NCBI RefSeq assembly: GCF_051622035.1
Contig: NC_135361.1
Coordinates: 30,929,205 to 30,993,204, forward strand
Reading direction: 5' to 3'
Source of the DNA: Arctopsyche grandis
Lineage: Eukaryota; Arthropoda; Insecta; Trichoptera; Hydropsychidae
DNA length: 64,000 bases
How positions within the stretch are numbered: position 1 is the first letter of the stretch; each line of letters starts with the position of its first letter. Position numbers and translations under genes: made by a program. The notes under the pieces were generated by a model, which searched no databases, was not told the DNA's origin, and was given only the letters and a program-made list of their open reading frames with translations. Shown here piece after piece: positions 20,771 through 32,672 of this stretch.

Positions 20771-21012
20771 ATTTTAACTTCTAGGAATTGAGTTTTATTA
20801 AATCCCTACAAACAAACATGAAAGTTTCACATTGGTTTTCACTGATATCGCATTTTTTTTAAATGTAACTAATAAAAACCTTGTAAAAACCCTACAAACA
20901 AACATTAAGGTATCACTTTAAATTTCACTGATATCGTTGCATATTAAAATTAAGTAGTATAGTAATAGCAACGAGATTTAGAAGCATTTACAAAAATTTC
21001 AAGACAAACTTG

Positions 21013-21708
21013 CTAATAGGGCTGATATTCCTTGAAAGTCTTCCATAGCTCATTGAACTCGGACTGAAACAGTTCAACGATGGGCAAATGGGACGTTATC
21101 AACACATCTTCCCAATTTCCACTGGTGGCCTGATTAGTCCAATTCAACAATCCAGTCACTAATACTCCTCTGCGTTGTAGATTAATTTTATATAAAAAAT
21201 ATTTCACGAATGTCACGTGTGAATTGTTACTATATATTTCTCCAATTCGTGACGGACTATCGATAATGCAAAATGTGTGATGCATAAGATTGTTGGATTT
21301 TTTGCTTTTAATTTTGATCCCCTGCTCGTAGAAGCGGCATATGTGGGAGCTGGTGTAGTAGGCCATGTCGAAGTCGGAGATGATCCTGACGACCACCCCT
21401 CGATCGTGGGCTTTCTTGACGGCCCGAGCCAGAAGATCGGACGTGAAGATGTAGACGCAGATGTCGATGCAGGTGCGGGCCTCGTCCAGGAAGTCGACGA
21501 TCCGCTGCAGGTTGTGGACGCAGCAGTACTTGTTGTAGCACTCATCCCTGACTTTACCCTCCAGCTCGCACTGGAAGCCCGAGTTGTTGAAGGGCACCAG
21601 CACGTTGACGGGGGCTCGCCGCGCCCACATCTCAGCCCACTTCCACCCCACCCCTACCCCGGCCAGCAGGGCTGCGCCCATCACCCCTCCGCCCCACTTG
21701 ACCCACAT
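21013..21708 (-). CDS. Zucchini/MitoPLD-like copy 2, catalytic Lys and motif Ser lost
   Basis: The frame is full-length at 231 residues, with the same anchor helix, Cys/His cluster and 29-residue extra segment as copy 1. The HKD motif reads H-H-T: the codon at 21274-21276 is ACA (Thr145) where copies 1 and 4 have AAA (Lys). The downstream G-S-L-N-W reads G-L-L-N-W (TTG at 21148-21150). The lysine contacts the phosphate in the PLD mechanism (family knowledge), so activity is unlikely. The frame is otherwise open, which fits either very recent loss or a retained non-catalytic role, for example as partner in a mixed dimer (inference). Confidence 0.85.
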   Translation of the reverse strand: MWVKWGGGVMGAALLAGVGVGWKWAEMWARRAPVNVLVPFNNSGFQCELEGKVRDECYNKYCCVHNLQRIVDFLDEARTCIDICVYIFTSDLLARAVKKAHDRGVVVRIISDFDMAYYTSSHICRFYEQGIKIKSKKSNNLMHHTFCIIDSPSRIGEIYSNNSHVTFVKYFLYKINLQRRGVLVTGLLNWTNQATSGNWEDVLITSHLPIVELFQSEFNELWKTFKEYQPY

Positions 21709-22429
21709 TCCACGGCACTGTCACCGCACCAGGACTGCCACAGGTTGCTTCCACTCGCGACGGCCCAAAAGGTGAGGCTGGGGGGCGAGGAGTGGGCGTG
21801 TATGTCTGAGAAAATCGATAAAGCTTTGTAGGCGGGGTAGGAAGTGTTGACCGTATCCCAGCCTAACGAAACACTGTTGTGCTTGTTTTAAGTTGTTATA
21901 TTGTTTGCCTAAATATTGTACAAGTGTATTAGAATATTTGAGGAAGTTTTCTCGAAGCGGCTATTGGTTGTTGACTTGGTGTCGTGATGGCCGCTGGATC
22001 TGCAATGTGTCGTTGCTCTGGATCCGGCTATGTTCAGATGTCTCTGGATATGGCAGTGTGTTGCTGGCTCGGCATTCGGCTATGTTCAGAAGGTCTCTGG
22101 ATGTCGACTGGTCCGCTGCTGTGTGTCGACTCTTGTAGTTGTGGGTCGACTGAAGTTGTTCTTTGTGGCTGCGTTTTAAAGATAATTTATAGGGTAGTGC
22201 CACTCCCTTAACCTATCGTTCGAACGTGTTGTATGGGATCGGACTCTCGGTGATGTTTGTGGTGCGGGCTGGCGGCTGCTCGCTTGTGGGGTGTTTGTCG
22301 ATCTGGAACACTTAGCAAAATTAGTGCATCATCTGTGGGATACTGTCGGGGTTAGTGTGTTAGTGGGTGGTTAACGGGTATGGACCGTTTGGAGGTGGTT
22401 GAGTCTGGTTAATTAAATTGGGTGCTATT

Positions 22430-23148
22430 TTAGCCTATACCTATCTTCAGAATGTCGATGGGTCTTTGATTGGACGTGAGTTTGGTCACACTGAGGGAAT
22501 TGATCAGGGGATTGTCTATTTTGCCGAGAGACTTGAAGTAGTTCACGGCAAGTTTGTGTACGTGTTTGTCGAGGTAGTCAATGCTTAGGTCATTGTGAAT
22601 TATAGTGTTTCTTGTGTACCAGTCGTAGTTGCCCGTGGCACGCAAGAATTTGTTTTGAATTGTCTGTAGTCTGAGTATGGATCTGTTGGAGATGGTAGTG
22701 TGAGCCCACACGGGGCTCGCGTACGTGATTTGTGGGCGGATGATGGATTTATACAGCAAGCACTTGTTTTTAAGCGAGAGCTTGCTGTTTGGTTTGCATA
22801 GTGGGTAAAGCTTTGACGCAACTGCCCTAGCTTTACGCACCGCGTTAGTGATGTGGGGTCTCCAGGCTAATTTGCGGTCGATTATTACCCCCAGGTAGCG
22901 GGTAGACGTGGTCCAGTTGACTGGTTTGTCGTTTATAATGACTGGCTTGGCTGGTTTGCACCGTTTTTTACGCCTGGAGAAGAATATTGCCTGACTTTTA
23001 TCCGGGTTGATTTTCATCAGCCATTTATCGTACCACGCTACCAGTTGGTCCGAGTACTTCTGGAGGGCGAGCGAGACTTCCTTGGGGCCGACGGAGCTCG
23101 CTAAGATGGCCGTGTCGTCGGCATACTGTGCGATGTTTGTGTACCTAT
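22430..23148 (-). pseudogene. Jockey ORF2 C-terminal part, unit 2
   Basis: It encodes the RT palm end and thumb, with IAQYADDTAILASS (the YADD catalytic motif) and the downstream RSILRLQTIQNKFLRATG region typical of jockey-clade C-termini. The 5' side is cut by the hAT terminus at 23149. The unit 3 copy has the same segment at 39803-40485. Confidence 0.8.
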
Positions 23149-24210
23149 CAGTGGCGTAACGTGAATTCCAGGCGCCCCCCCGCAAAATATTTTACGGCGC
23201 CCCCCCCCCCCCCCCCCATATACACATATTATTTTCTTTTCGGCAAAATAATTTTTCAAAATACATACCTTTTTACGTAGAAAAATCTGTTCTTCTGGAC
23301 TTCGCATTGGCAAACACTTCGATTATTTCGTTAAAATTCATTTTATTTGTTCTCTCATGTTCAATACTAATCAGCGCTAATCCTTTGAGTCGATGTTGTG
23401 ACATAGTTGACCTTAAGTAATTTTTAATAAGTTTCAACTTAGAGAACGAGCGCTCAGCAGTGACTACAGTTACCGGAAGCGTGAGGAACAAGATGATTGC
23501 GGTGGCGATATCAGGAAATGACGAATTTATAGTGTAAAAATCACAAATGAAGAGCTTCGCCAAATTATGAACACTGTCGATCTTCTCTATTTTTTCTCTC
23601 AAGCATGAACGAAAATCAAGCACCTGGTTAGGTAGTGACTTGTCAAAGTCATTGACATATTGGTCGGCTAAAGATTTGGCTTCACGATATAAGTCGTCAT
23701 CTGATAATTGAATGAGATTTTTACTTTGTAGGAAGACGAACTTTGAAATAATATCGTTAAAAGATGTAAAACGAACCTTCAATTGCATCAAGGCATCGTC
23801 TAGTGCCGCATTAAAAATTGTTATTTCAAACTTTTTCAATGAATCTTGGAATTGTGTATCATTACTAAGTTAATCGAAGTGCTTTTTGACAAAAGATTGA
23901 CGATTCGATGTAATATATGTTTTAAAATGTCTTACAGAAATAATTTTAAAAAGTAAAAGAAAGGATGAACAATCAGAAGCAAAGGGACTAAAAAAGAAAA
24001 TGGAAAGTTTCGAATTTACATATTCTCCTACTCGTGCTTTTTGATAACATTCTTCAGCCTCTCAACTTTGTATCAAAGCTCCTACAATCAAAAAACGTCG
24101 ATGTTATCAGTGCTCAGTCGATGATCAAAAATGCATACGACAATCTCAATCGTTTTAGGAATACATTTGAAGAATTTGTAACGATTGCAACAAAATGGGG
24201 TTTGGAGCCA
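23149..24210 (-). mobile_element. hAT fragment with internal inversion, inside the jockey element
   Basis: It starts at a hAT terminus CAGTGGCGTAACG (23149) with a long G/C homopolymer next to it (about 23195-23218). On the minus strand, 23273-23839 encodes the C-terminal dimerisation part, including AERSFSKLKLIKNYL. The segment that should precede it in the protein (SKLLQSKNVDVISAQSMIKN and following, to KWGLEPK) lies on the opposite strand at about 24034-24210. The fragment has therefore undergone an internal inversion. No second terminus or 8-bp duplication was found, and jockey sequence resumes at about 24211. Confidence 0.7.
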
Positions 24211-25841
24211 AAATTGTGTTTTGGGAAAAGGTCAATTTTTGCGATTTCGCTGTTGATATTTGAGATTAAGATCCGTTCCAAGATCTTACTCAGTGAGGAT
24301 AGCAAGCTGATGGGTCGGTAACTTGTTGCGAGGGAGGGGTTCGAGTAGGGTTTTCTGATGAGAATGACATTGGCGAGTTTCCATTGACTCGGAAAATAGC
24401 AGATTCTGTTGGTGGCATTTAGTATTGCTGTGAGTGCATCGATGGCTTTTTGAGGGAGTTCTTTTAGAGCTTTGTTGGAAATTCCGTCAGGGCCAGGGGC
24501 CTTTTTGGCGGCGATAGTTTTGATGATGTTTAGTACTTCAAGCGGCGAAGTGGCGACAATGGGTACTGGGGCTGGGTTTTCGAGGTAGCTGATGACGGAG
24601 CTTTCAACCATTTGGCAAAAGTCACTTTGCAGGTTAAAGTTTGAGAGAGAGAATTGGTCCTGGAGACTGTCGGCTACGGCTTCCGCTTTATCGGCGATGG
24701 AGTAGACGAACTTATCTCCAACTTTGATCCTGTCGATCCTGTTGCCGTTGCTTCTGAAGATTTTTGACAGTTTCCAGAAACCGTTATGTCCGTCTTCTAA
24801 CGCTCTGAGTTTGGTATCCCAGTTGTCGTTTCGTAGTTGCCACAAGGCGTTTTTAACGTCTTGTTGAAGTCTGTACATTCGCTGTTTGAGGATTGGGTCC
24901 TTGTTCCTTTGGAATGCCTTCCTAGCTCTATTCTTAAGGCGAATAAGATCGCGAATGTCGGGGGGTAAAGCTTGCGGGTGCAGAGGAGAGTGGGGTGTGG
25001 TGGTGGTGCTGGCGTCTAGGGCTGACTGTATTTCATCCGTGAGTATGTTAATAGCGGAGTCTATTTCTTGGGTGGTCTGAATTGAGTGGGGGTAAGTGAC
25101 GGTGTGATGAAGGAGCGTTGAGAATTTCTCCCAAGATATGGTACTTCGGAGGATGGGGTTTATAGTTACGAGGGTGTTGGTGAGTTCTAGTATGACCAGG
25201 TGATGGTCGGAAGAAAGATCATTTATTACAGTCAAGGACTGCGCGCCCGGAAAATTTTGAGTTAGAACGATGTCTACGATATCGGGTCTGCCTTTGAAGT
25301 TAATGGGGATTCTTGTGGGTCCGTCTGGGGCCGTGACGGAAACTTTTGGGTTTGAAAGTTGGGAATAACTTAAGAGAATTTTCCCATTATTGTTAGTGGC
25401 TTGACTGTTCCATCTGGAATGTTTGGCGTTAAGGTCGCCTGCGGCAATGGTGGCTTTGTTAGTGTTGAATATTTTGTCCATGTCTGTGGTGAGTAAGTGT
25501 TGTTTTGGTGGGTTTTAAGCTGCGTGGAGGATGAGTGGGGTGCCAGTGTTAGTCCAAACTTCTACCGACGTCAGTTCTATCCCTGTGGTGATCGGCCGCG
25601 GGGCCATGTTGTGTTGAATTATGTGTTTGATGAATATGGCAGTGCCGCCGGCGGCTTTGCCTATTCGGTCGTTTCTGTATGTGGTGTAGTTTGGGAAGTG
25701 TAGTCGATTGCCAGGTTTGAGCCAAGTTTCGTTTACTAGTGCGATATCAATGGAGTGTTGGAGCAAGAATTGCTCGAATTCGACACGCTTGCTGAGTATG
25801 CTGAAAGCGTTCCAGTAAACGATCTTGAGGTAGCAAGTCAT
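24205..25841 (-). pseudogene. Jockey ORF2 endonuclease and RT fingers, unit 2
   Basis: From ATG 25841 it encodes an apurinic-like endonuclease (NACSILSKR-type start, NETW, AGDLNAKH, SSDHHLVI) and the start of the RT (KKAPGPDGISNKAL, SYRPISLLSSLSKILE). A stop at about 25515, where copy 3 has VYNPP, interrupts the endonuclease, and the RT ends at the hAT junction near 24210. ORF2 starts inside the ORF1 stop as ATGA, the usual jockey reinitiation overlap. Confidence 0.85.
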
Positions 25842-27538
25842 TTTTTATGTTGGTGGTTGAGCATGAGCAGGATGGCATTTATCGAGTCAATGGACTGTTC
25901 GATTTTGCTCATCCGATTTGAAAGGTCTTGGTTTGGGTTCCAGCTAGTGTTGATGTTGGGTTGTTGGGTGGGAGGGGTTAGGGGAGGGAAATTTGAGTTT
26001 TCGTGTCTATATTGCGGTACGTTGGTCTTCGTTGGTTGGGGGTGGGAGGGGTTGGGGTTTCGGGGTTGACGGGAGTTCTTCCTGCTTTTGTTGTTGGGAT
26101 TTGAAGGGCAGCCTCTGTAGCTGGAAACGTGAGGGCCTCTGCAGCTGGTGCAAGTTGGAGTGGAGGTTGTTGACACACAGTCAGTGGTCAAATGAGGTCC
26201 TGCACATTTGATGCACAGGGGGGCGACATGGCAGTTGTAAGAGCCGTGACCAAAGCCTTGGCAGCGGTGGCACTGCGGTACAGTGTCACCACGGCGAAGT
26301 GATTCGATGCGAACCAGTTGGCCTAAGATGCTGGAGAGGTTGAACAACTTCTTCCCCTCTTCGTCGCGTGTGGTCTCGACAGTGAACATGGGCATGTCGC
26401 GCTTGTCACGTCGTGATTTCATGACGGTGGCTTTATTGGCTTTGTAGCCAAGACTGGCCAACTCGGCGAGGACTTCTGACTCGGAATAGTTGGGGCTAAT
26501 GCCTCTAATGACTAGTTTGAGCGGTTTGTCTTCCGTTAGAGGGTGGGCATAGAATTAAAAATTTTCATCTTGGAGCACTTTGGTAATTTGGCGGTAATCA
26601 TCGATGGTGCAAGGTGTGATTTTTACTCTGTTTTCAGAGTAGACGGCTGTGAATTTGTGGTTACGTCGGTCGAGTTTCCTTTGAACTACCTTGTAGTCCG
26701 ATGGCAACCTTAGAAAGATTGGAGCAACTTTAGGTTTGGGAAGCACATCCGAAACGGTGTTTCTGGATGGGTGAGCGGGGCTTGTGGTCTGGGGGGGTGT
26801 ACGAATTTGAGCTGTGAGAGGGGTTTGGGGCGTGTTTGCCGACGGTGTGCTGAGGGCCGCTTGTTGGGTGGGTGTGTTGTGAATTGGACGCTTCTGGATA
26901 TGTTTCCGATTTCGGATGATGCCAACAGGGAAGGAGTAGTCCTCCGGTTGTGGTGCAGGTGTTTGTGTAGGTGCAGGTGTTTGGGTAGGTGTGGGTGATT
27001 GTGTAGGTGTGGGTGGTTGTGTGGGTTCAGGTGCGGCTGCTAATGCGGGTGGGGAAGTAACCTCCATTTTGTTAGACTGCACGGAGTCGGAATCGGAGTC
27101 GAAGTCGGATTCCGCGAGTGCCGCGTATCTGTTGCTGATGGGTGGGGGCGACTGTAATTGTGTGTGTGTGGTGTTGGGTGGGCTCGTCATTCTACGCTTA
27201 CCGTTTTTGCGGGGTGACGTCTGGGGGGATGTAGCCATGTCCTTTGTCTTTGTGGTCGTTGTCATCGTCGACTGGGCCTGCGACATGTTTGACGCGAGGT
27301 TTCCCAGTTGGGCGGGGTGGGCTGCTTGGTCAGCTGCTCGTTGGGCTGCGTGAGTCGCGATTAACTTTTTGAGGGAAACGTTTTCTTCCCTCATTTCTTG
27401 GTTCGCCTTCACGAGTTTTTTAATATCGTGTTCCGTGAATTTATGCGTTTTAGCGCTAGTGTTACTGCCACCACGGCCATCACGCCGCACACTGGCCATC
27501 TTGTGGGTGGGTTTGTTTGTTTGTTGTGTCACTGTCAC
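25838..27538 (-). pseudogene. Jockey ORF1 (Gag-like, PRE_C2HC and zinc knuckles), unit 2
   Basis: About 566 codons with one internal nonsense codon (TAA near 26555, CAA in unit 3). The N-terminal half is Gln/Pro/Thr-rich and low complexity. The C-terminal half has a PRE_C2HC-type domain followed by three CCHC knuckles (CHRCQGFGHGSYNC, CIKCAGPHLTTDC, CTSCRGPH...C). In jockey-clade elements this protein binds RNA and helps nuclear targeting (family knowledge). Confidence 0.85.
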
Positions 27539-28761
27539 TTGTCACTGTCAATATCACTGTTTTGTTTATTTGGCTGTTGCTAGGACAGCTTCTCATTCCC
27601 AGAGGGACGCGTTCGGAGAGTCGAGCGGTAGTTACATCGCGGTTTCGGCGACGCAGCTGTTAACGGCACAGCTGTTTGTAGCGCGGGTAACGACAACGAC
27701 AGCGCGGCGGGACACGTCCGAGCACTGCGGGCGCTGGGCGCGGTCCTCTGACTGGCTCGACTCACTCACTCCGAGTGACTGAAGTTGTTTGGGGTGGACC
27801 TTCTTTTATATTGTTTTTGGGGATCCACGTGACTCGTCGCAGGTGGTGTTTATGTGTGCGAGGAATGTGGTTTGTCGATTAGGGTGGACGTTTCTCGAAT
27901 ATTTGGCGTCGTTCCACTCGATTTAGTTTAATGGATGCAGGTGTTCTTCGACTTCGTGTCGTTCTCCTTGGTTTGTTGGGGTGGAATATGCTCGAATATT
28001 TGGCGTCGTTCCACTCGATTTAGTTTAATGGATGCAGGTGTTCTTCGACTTGAGATGACGTCAATGGTTGAGCGTGAGAAATGTATTCTCCGTCGCAATA
28101 GATTTCGATAGTTTCGATTTGCGGTGACGAGATTCCTACAGCTTTGTCTAGTATACCCTTTAAAATTCAAGTACAAATACGTTCCCTTACGGGGTATGGA
28201 AATGGAATGGAATGAAACGACGGGGTGTTGTACACACGACTGTTTATTATGGCGGATGAAAAATAAATCGATCAGTGGCGAGCAATATGGTCGAGTTGAT
28301 CCCAGCTCGCAGGCCGATGACCGAAACTCGACCATGTCGTAGAGCCGCTACATTACTCCCCTCTAGAGTTGCCAACTTTTTTTGTGACGATTCCGGGACA
28401 AATAGCTCAAAATTGAACATCATCATCATCATTATCGGTCAGCCATTACCTAGTTTTCAGAGGAAACTTTTTATGTACGATAAAATTAAAATTTTAATTT
28501 TGTTGGGCCGCCTTTATATCATTACATACGTACTCACGCGGCCCAAGCCTCTAAGTAATATATTTAATTACATTAGTTTAAGCCGGGGTCATAATTTTGA
28601 TTTAAATCCTAATCGTGAAATCCCACACATTTTATATATTTATAGATTAAATTGTCGTACATTTGTTATTGAAATATTGTTTAAATTGCCTTTTTATTTT
28701 ATTTTATAATTATTTTTTATATATTGTCTTATTTATAATTATTTTTTATATTTCATAATAT

Positions 28762-29087
28762 TGTTGCGTAGGAGTGGGTGGAGGATCCAAGTAAAAGGCC
28801 AAAGTCGTTTCATAGCATTTATTAATGATTAAGGAGATACACGCACTGGCAGTGCTCAGTCCAGAATGACCTGATATCACCTAAGTACCGCCTTATAAGG
28901 GGTAGATCTCTCAGGACTTCTAATCTGTTTACCTATTGTATAGTCACGTATTCGGATATGTATTCCCACGACATTTGGTCCCACGGTATGGGTCAGTTCT
29001 GAGAATTGCACGGGAATGTTACCGCTGCTAAGTGCATACGGGGGAGATAATCCTCGAACGGTCACACAGTATCTGGGATTCGTAACA
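28762..29087 (-). mobile_element. Solo LTR, unit 2 (fossil)
   Basis: Same 326-bp LTR, ends and ATAT target duplication as at 15182-15507, and at the same place in the unit. It is therefore a duplicated copy of one insertion, not a new one. Confidence 0.75.
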
Positions 29088-29109
29088 ATATTATTTACAA
29101 AACATAGAA

Positions 29110-29950
29110 GAGGCTAGTTTTTAAAAAACTTTTTTTTTACTAGGTTTTTTCTAAAATAAAATTACGCAATCTCTTTTCTGTAGCATTTGTCCCATGAATA
29201 TTTGTTGGCAAATGATTTGAAACAACTTAAATAATAATGGATATTTGTTTTAGGTGATTCATATCGGTCGTACAATCAAATGCAATTGAAAGATATTTGG
29301 AAGCTTTAAATGTCAGGAACTCTTCAGGATCATAACTGATTCAGGATTCACAGATTCACAACACGAAAGCAAAAAAGCGTCACGAGTCTTCAACAGATCA
29401 AAGAAGACAAGTCTGAGAAAATGTTTTAGTCCGGACACTACACTGGTTTGTTTGATATAAATTATAATTACGATATTTCATTGCATTAATCATAGGCTAC
29501 TCGAGTTCACTTATTTATTTTTGCATACACGATATTGACCGAGCAATTATTTTATAAATTTGATCTGATGTTTTGATCTCTCTTTTAATTTCAGGAATAG
29601 GAAAACAAACAGCTGTTGGGTTCTTTCGGCCCTTCTGTGTCTCGCGCCTTTGAAAATTGGGATCTCTCCAGAAACATTTGTGTGCATTCTTCAGGGAACC
29701 ATGTTTACCTGCCATAGTTGCTGTTTAACTTATTAGATTAGTAAAATCTTTTATTCTTCATGAACCATAAAAATCTCTAGTATCATTTTTTTATTGTGTA
29801 GTGCTTAAAACTTTTTTCGATGAATATTTTAATAAACATTAAATAATGTGTTAATTTTAATTAATTTTGGGTACATATTCAATATTTGTAAATATTATAC
29901 ATAAAAATAAATAAATAAATTATCACAAAATTTTATGAAATCACTTAGAT
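29110..29950 (-). pseudogene. hAT relic, unit 2 (longer form)
   Basis: It contains the same transposase relic as unit 1 plus about 315 bp absent there. The extra part includes a short minus-strand frame (29515-29715, starting MAGKHGSLKNAHKCFW). That frame is open here but of uncertain identity; it may be the N-terminal part of the same transposase or unrelated. The arrangement recurs in unit 3 (about 45700-46560). Confidence 0.4.
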
Positions 29951-30310
29951 ATTTCTCCACCAAGGTCAAATTGAGTATTTTTACATAAAATAAGTTAAAT
30001 CTAAATCTTTGTACAGATACAATATTTGAAAACACTATACACACAAATATTTACATATTCATACAATATCTTGTAAGTTTAGATGTCCAATATATGTGCA
30101 CATGTATGTATATACAATATTGGGCACTATAATTTTGAAGATTTTTTCTTTTATTTAAATTAATTAAGAAGTCGACTTTCCAGCATCCATCCCAGCAAAA
30201 TCAAAAATATTCATAACGTACATTACATATTTAAATATCACTATATTAAGTGATACATATTAAATTCTTATAGTATTATTGCTATTGTCATGTCGGATTG
30301 GTATTCATGG

Positions 30311-31206
30311 TTATTCAAAATAAATTTTATTTTCGTATTCACTGTAATCCGGTGGTGGTTTTTCATCTGAAATAGGTGCCGAAGAAATTTCTTGGAGTTC
30401 AGCTCCTTCATTTTGACATTCTAACTTCGACACCTCATTTTCTTTGATCTTTTGATAGAAACTAAACACACACAGCCAGAAATACAAGAAAAGTCCTGAA
30501 ATCAAAATTTGATAAATAGCTTGAAAACTTTTTATACATTATTCTACGATATTTTACACATACCGTCAATCACCATTAAAGTGGTTTCAATCACATCTGG
30601 GTAACGAGATGATGAAATAGCTTTTTCTGCCAAATATGCTGCAAATAATAAAATTCCCAAACCAACCGTTAGCAGTCAAGGAACCAACATTAGCTTCGCA
30701 TTCTGAAATATAAAAGAACGCGAATTTGAAAAATAGAAAAGAATATCTTAAAATATTACAATAACAATATTTAGTAAAATTGTAATGATAAATTTAATAC
30801 AAAATTAAATCAAACCTTGAGAGCTGCATATATGAGTGCTCCCTGTGATAAAAGAGTGAGAATGACAAAGGACAGTTCCCAACTTATTACTAGAATAAAT
30901 TGATAGTAATCATTAGTTGAATTAACACAATCCAATTGCTTATTTTGAGTAATGTATAAAAATAGAAAAAGACAAACCATAGATGTAACCATTAGAATAA
31001 AAATACGAAAACGTAAACGCTGAATGTAAAAATACTAGTATGGAAACCACCTGTGTGTAATAATAAATGATTCATTAAGAGTTCATTGTATACATTAATT
31101 TAAGAAATTAACTATTCGATAGGATGTTTACCAAACCCAGCCAACCAATGATTACGTTTCCAGTTTGCAGTCCAAAACATCCACAGAATTTATTGAAAAG
31201 AGCCAT
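30311..31206 (-). pseudogene. PPxY tetraspan membrane protein, copy 2 (nonsense codon in exon 3)
   Basis: Exons are at 31132-31206, 30816-31019, 30564-30702 and 30311-30495, with all splice sites intact and all lengths as in copy 3. In exon 3 the codon at 30676-30678 is TGA where copies 1 and 3 have TGG (Trp of the conserved VPWLL motif). This truncates the protein after helix 2 and removes two membrane segments and the PPDY tail. Exon 4 stays open with DEKPPPDYSEYENK. It was inactivated recently. Confidence 0.8.
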
Positions 31207-31966
31207 CTTCAACTTTCTGAAATCAATTAAACAAAATCATTAGTAAACAAACATCCACTTTCCAATATGTTCGGCATAAGTCATCATTAAAAAACATTAA
31301 TATTTTAAAGAAAATTATTGTTTGATTATATTTTGTAGCTGCCAACTATGATAAAAGCTTATTTATTATATAAATCAACACTATATATAGGCGTATAAAG
31401 CCTTTCATTTTGTATTCAATAGTAGATAATAATTCATTAAAGGGATAAAACATTTAAATGTTTTATTTTTAATGTCAAATATTGTCAACGATTTACTAAA
31501 TACATATGATTTGAAAATTTTTCTGAACAGTGTTTCTTTTTTTATTAATCACTATTTTATATGGTTATTGTGTTTTAATAGACAGTGATGAATTTCTGCA
31601 TAAGAGTGATAAGCACTTCCGAAGAGTCGATTTTCATTTTATTGACTTCTATGTCAGTAAAATGAGCACTTTAAATATAGAAATATATATGTATAATCTG
31701 TAGACTCACCACATATGTATGTACTTTTATTGAAATATACTAACATAAAAGATTTTTTTTTTTTATTTCTGAGCATAATAAATTAAGTTTATTTCCTATC
31801 AACATTGTTAAACATTAAGGTTTATAAACCCAACACAATAATTATTACAACAGTTATCTATTGTGATCTTGGAATACACTGGAACAGCAATACATACTTT
31901 TTTAAAGATATTTTGGCACTGTTAAGTATAAATAATTTTTTTTTCTTATTTTCCACTTTTCACATA
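31207..31966. other. Unit 2 spacer before the LINE
   Basis: This AT-rich spacer is homologous to unit 1 from 17306, with a short internal deletion near 31385 relative to units 1 and 3. No gene is supported. Confidence 0.4.
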
Positions 31967-32253
31967 CATTTTTTTTTATTTATTTTTTTTATTTATTCAT
32001 ATACATATATTTACAGGATATAATGTTTATTTCAAAGTTGGACATGTATTCCTTATCAGATAAGAGTAGCTCTTGTGCCTGATAAGGGAGCTACGATTCT
32101 ATTATAAATTCTTAAAATCTACTATAATATTTTTTATATAAAAATTACATTAAAATTTTTCAGTGCAAGTTTTTTTTGAAAAAGTGTAACAATACAGCGC
32201 AATTCAGAAGGGAGATTATTATAGTTATTTATGGCTTGGAAAATATAATGGTT

Positions 32254-32607
32254 TTACATTTGTGTTGTTTTAAAATTTGGTGTGATAAATTGGTTTCCAT
32301 TTCTCATTAGTTTATAAAATTCTTGATATTCTTTGTTATTTTTTTCTTTACACATTTTTATAATGGAAGCTTGCTTAAATATGTCATCGATATTTGGTAC
32401 TGGAAATAGTTTAAAAAGCGATTTTGTCGAGAAAGTAGAGTTTTTTTTAAGTATTACTTTTATAATAATTTTTTGCGAAACTTTTACTGAATTTAGATTG
32501 CTTTTGTAGGATCCTCCCCAACCTAAATTTCCATAGATAAGCAGAGAGTGGACAAGGGCATAATACACATTTTTTATTATTTTCACATTTAAAATATTTC
32601 TCAACCT

Positions 32608-32672
<65 letters not shown>

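Larger units (their letters stand above)
22161..27776 (-). mobile_element. Jockey-clade LINE in unit 2, interrupted by a hAT fragment
   Basis: The element is in minus orientation, flanked by the 13-bp duplication GACTGAAGTTGTT (22148-22160 and 27777-27789). Unit 1 keeps the single empty copy at 14298-14310. It carries ORF1 (25838-27538) and ORF2 (endonuclease plus reverse transcriptase, from 25841). The 3' end has no long poly-A. A hAT fragment at 23149-24210 replaces about 350 bp of the RT palm region present in the unit 3 copy. It is dead. Confidence 0.85.
21845..28352 (-). mobile_element. LTR upstream of PLD copy 2, split by a jockey element (fossil)
   Basis: This is the same LTR as at 13995-14771. 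Its ends are here at 21845 and 28352, and it is interrupted at 22161-27776 by the jockey element. Next to the insertion it contains a 97-bp tandem duplication (repeats starting at 27894 and 27991) that is shared with unit 3 and absent from unit 1. Confidence 0.6.

Noticed and set aside
20391-20777. 128-codon Ile/Phe/Tyr-rich frame as membrane protein
   Set aside because: Low-complexity translation of a T-rich unit-end repeat; the frame is not conserved in length in units 2 and 3.
25993-26211. Plus-strand Trp/Gly/Cys-rich frames opposite the jockey ORF1 and ORF2
   Set aside because: Shadow frames of the GC-rich jockey genes; no independent signal.
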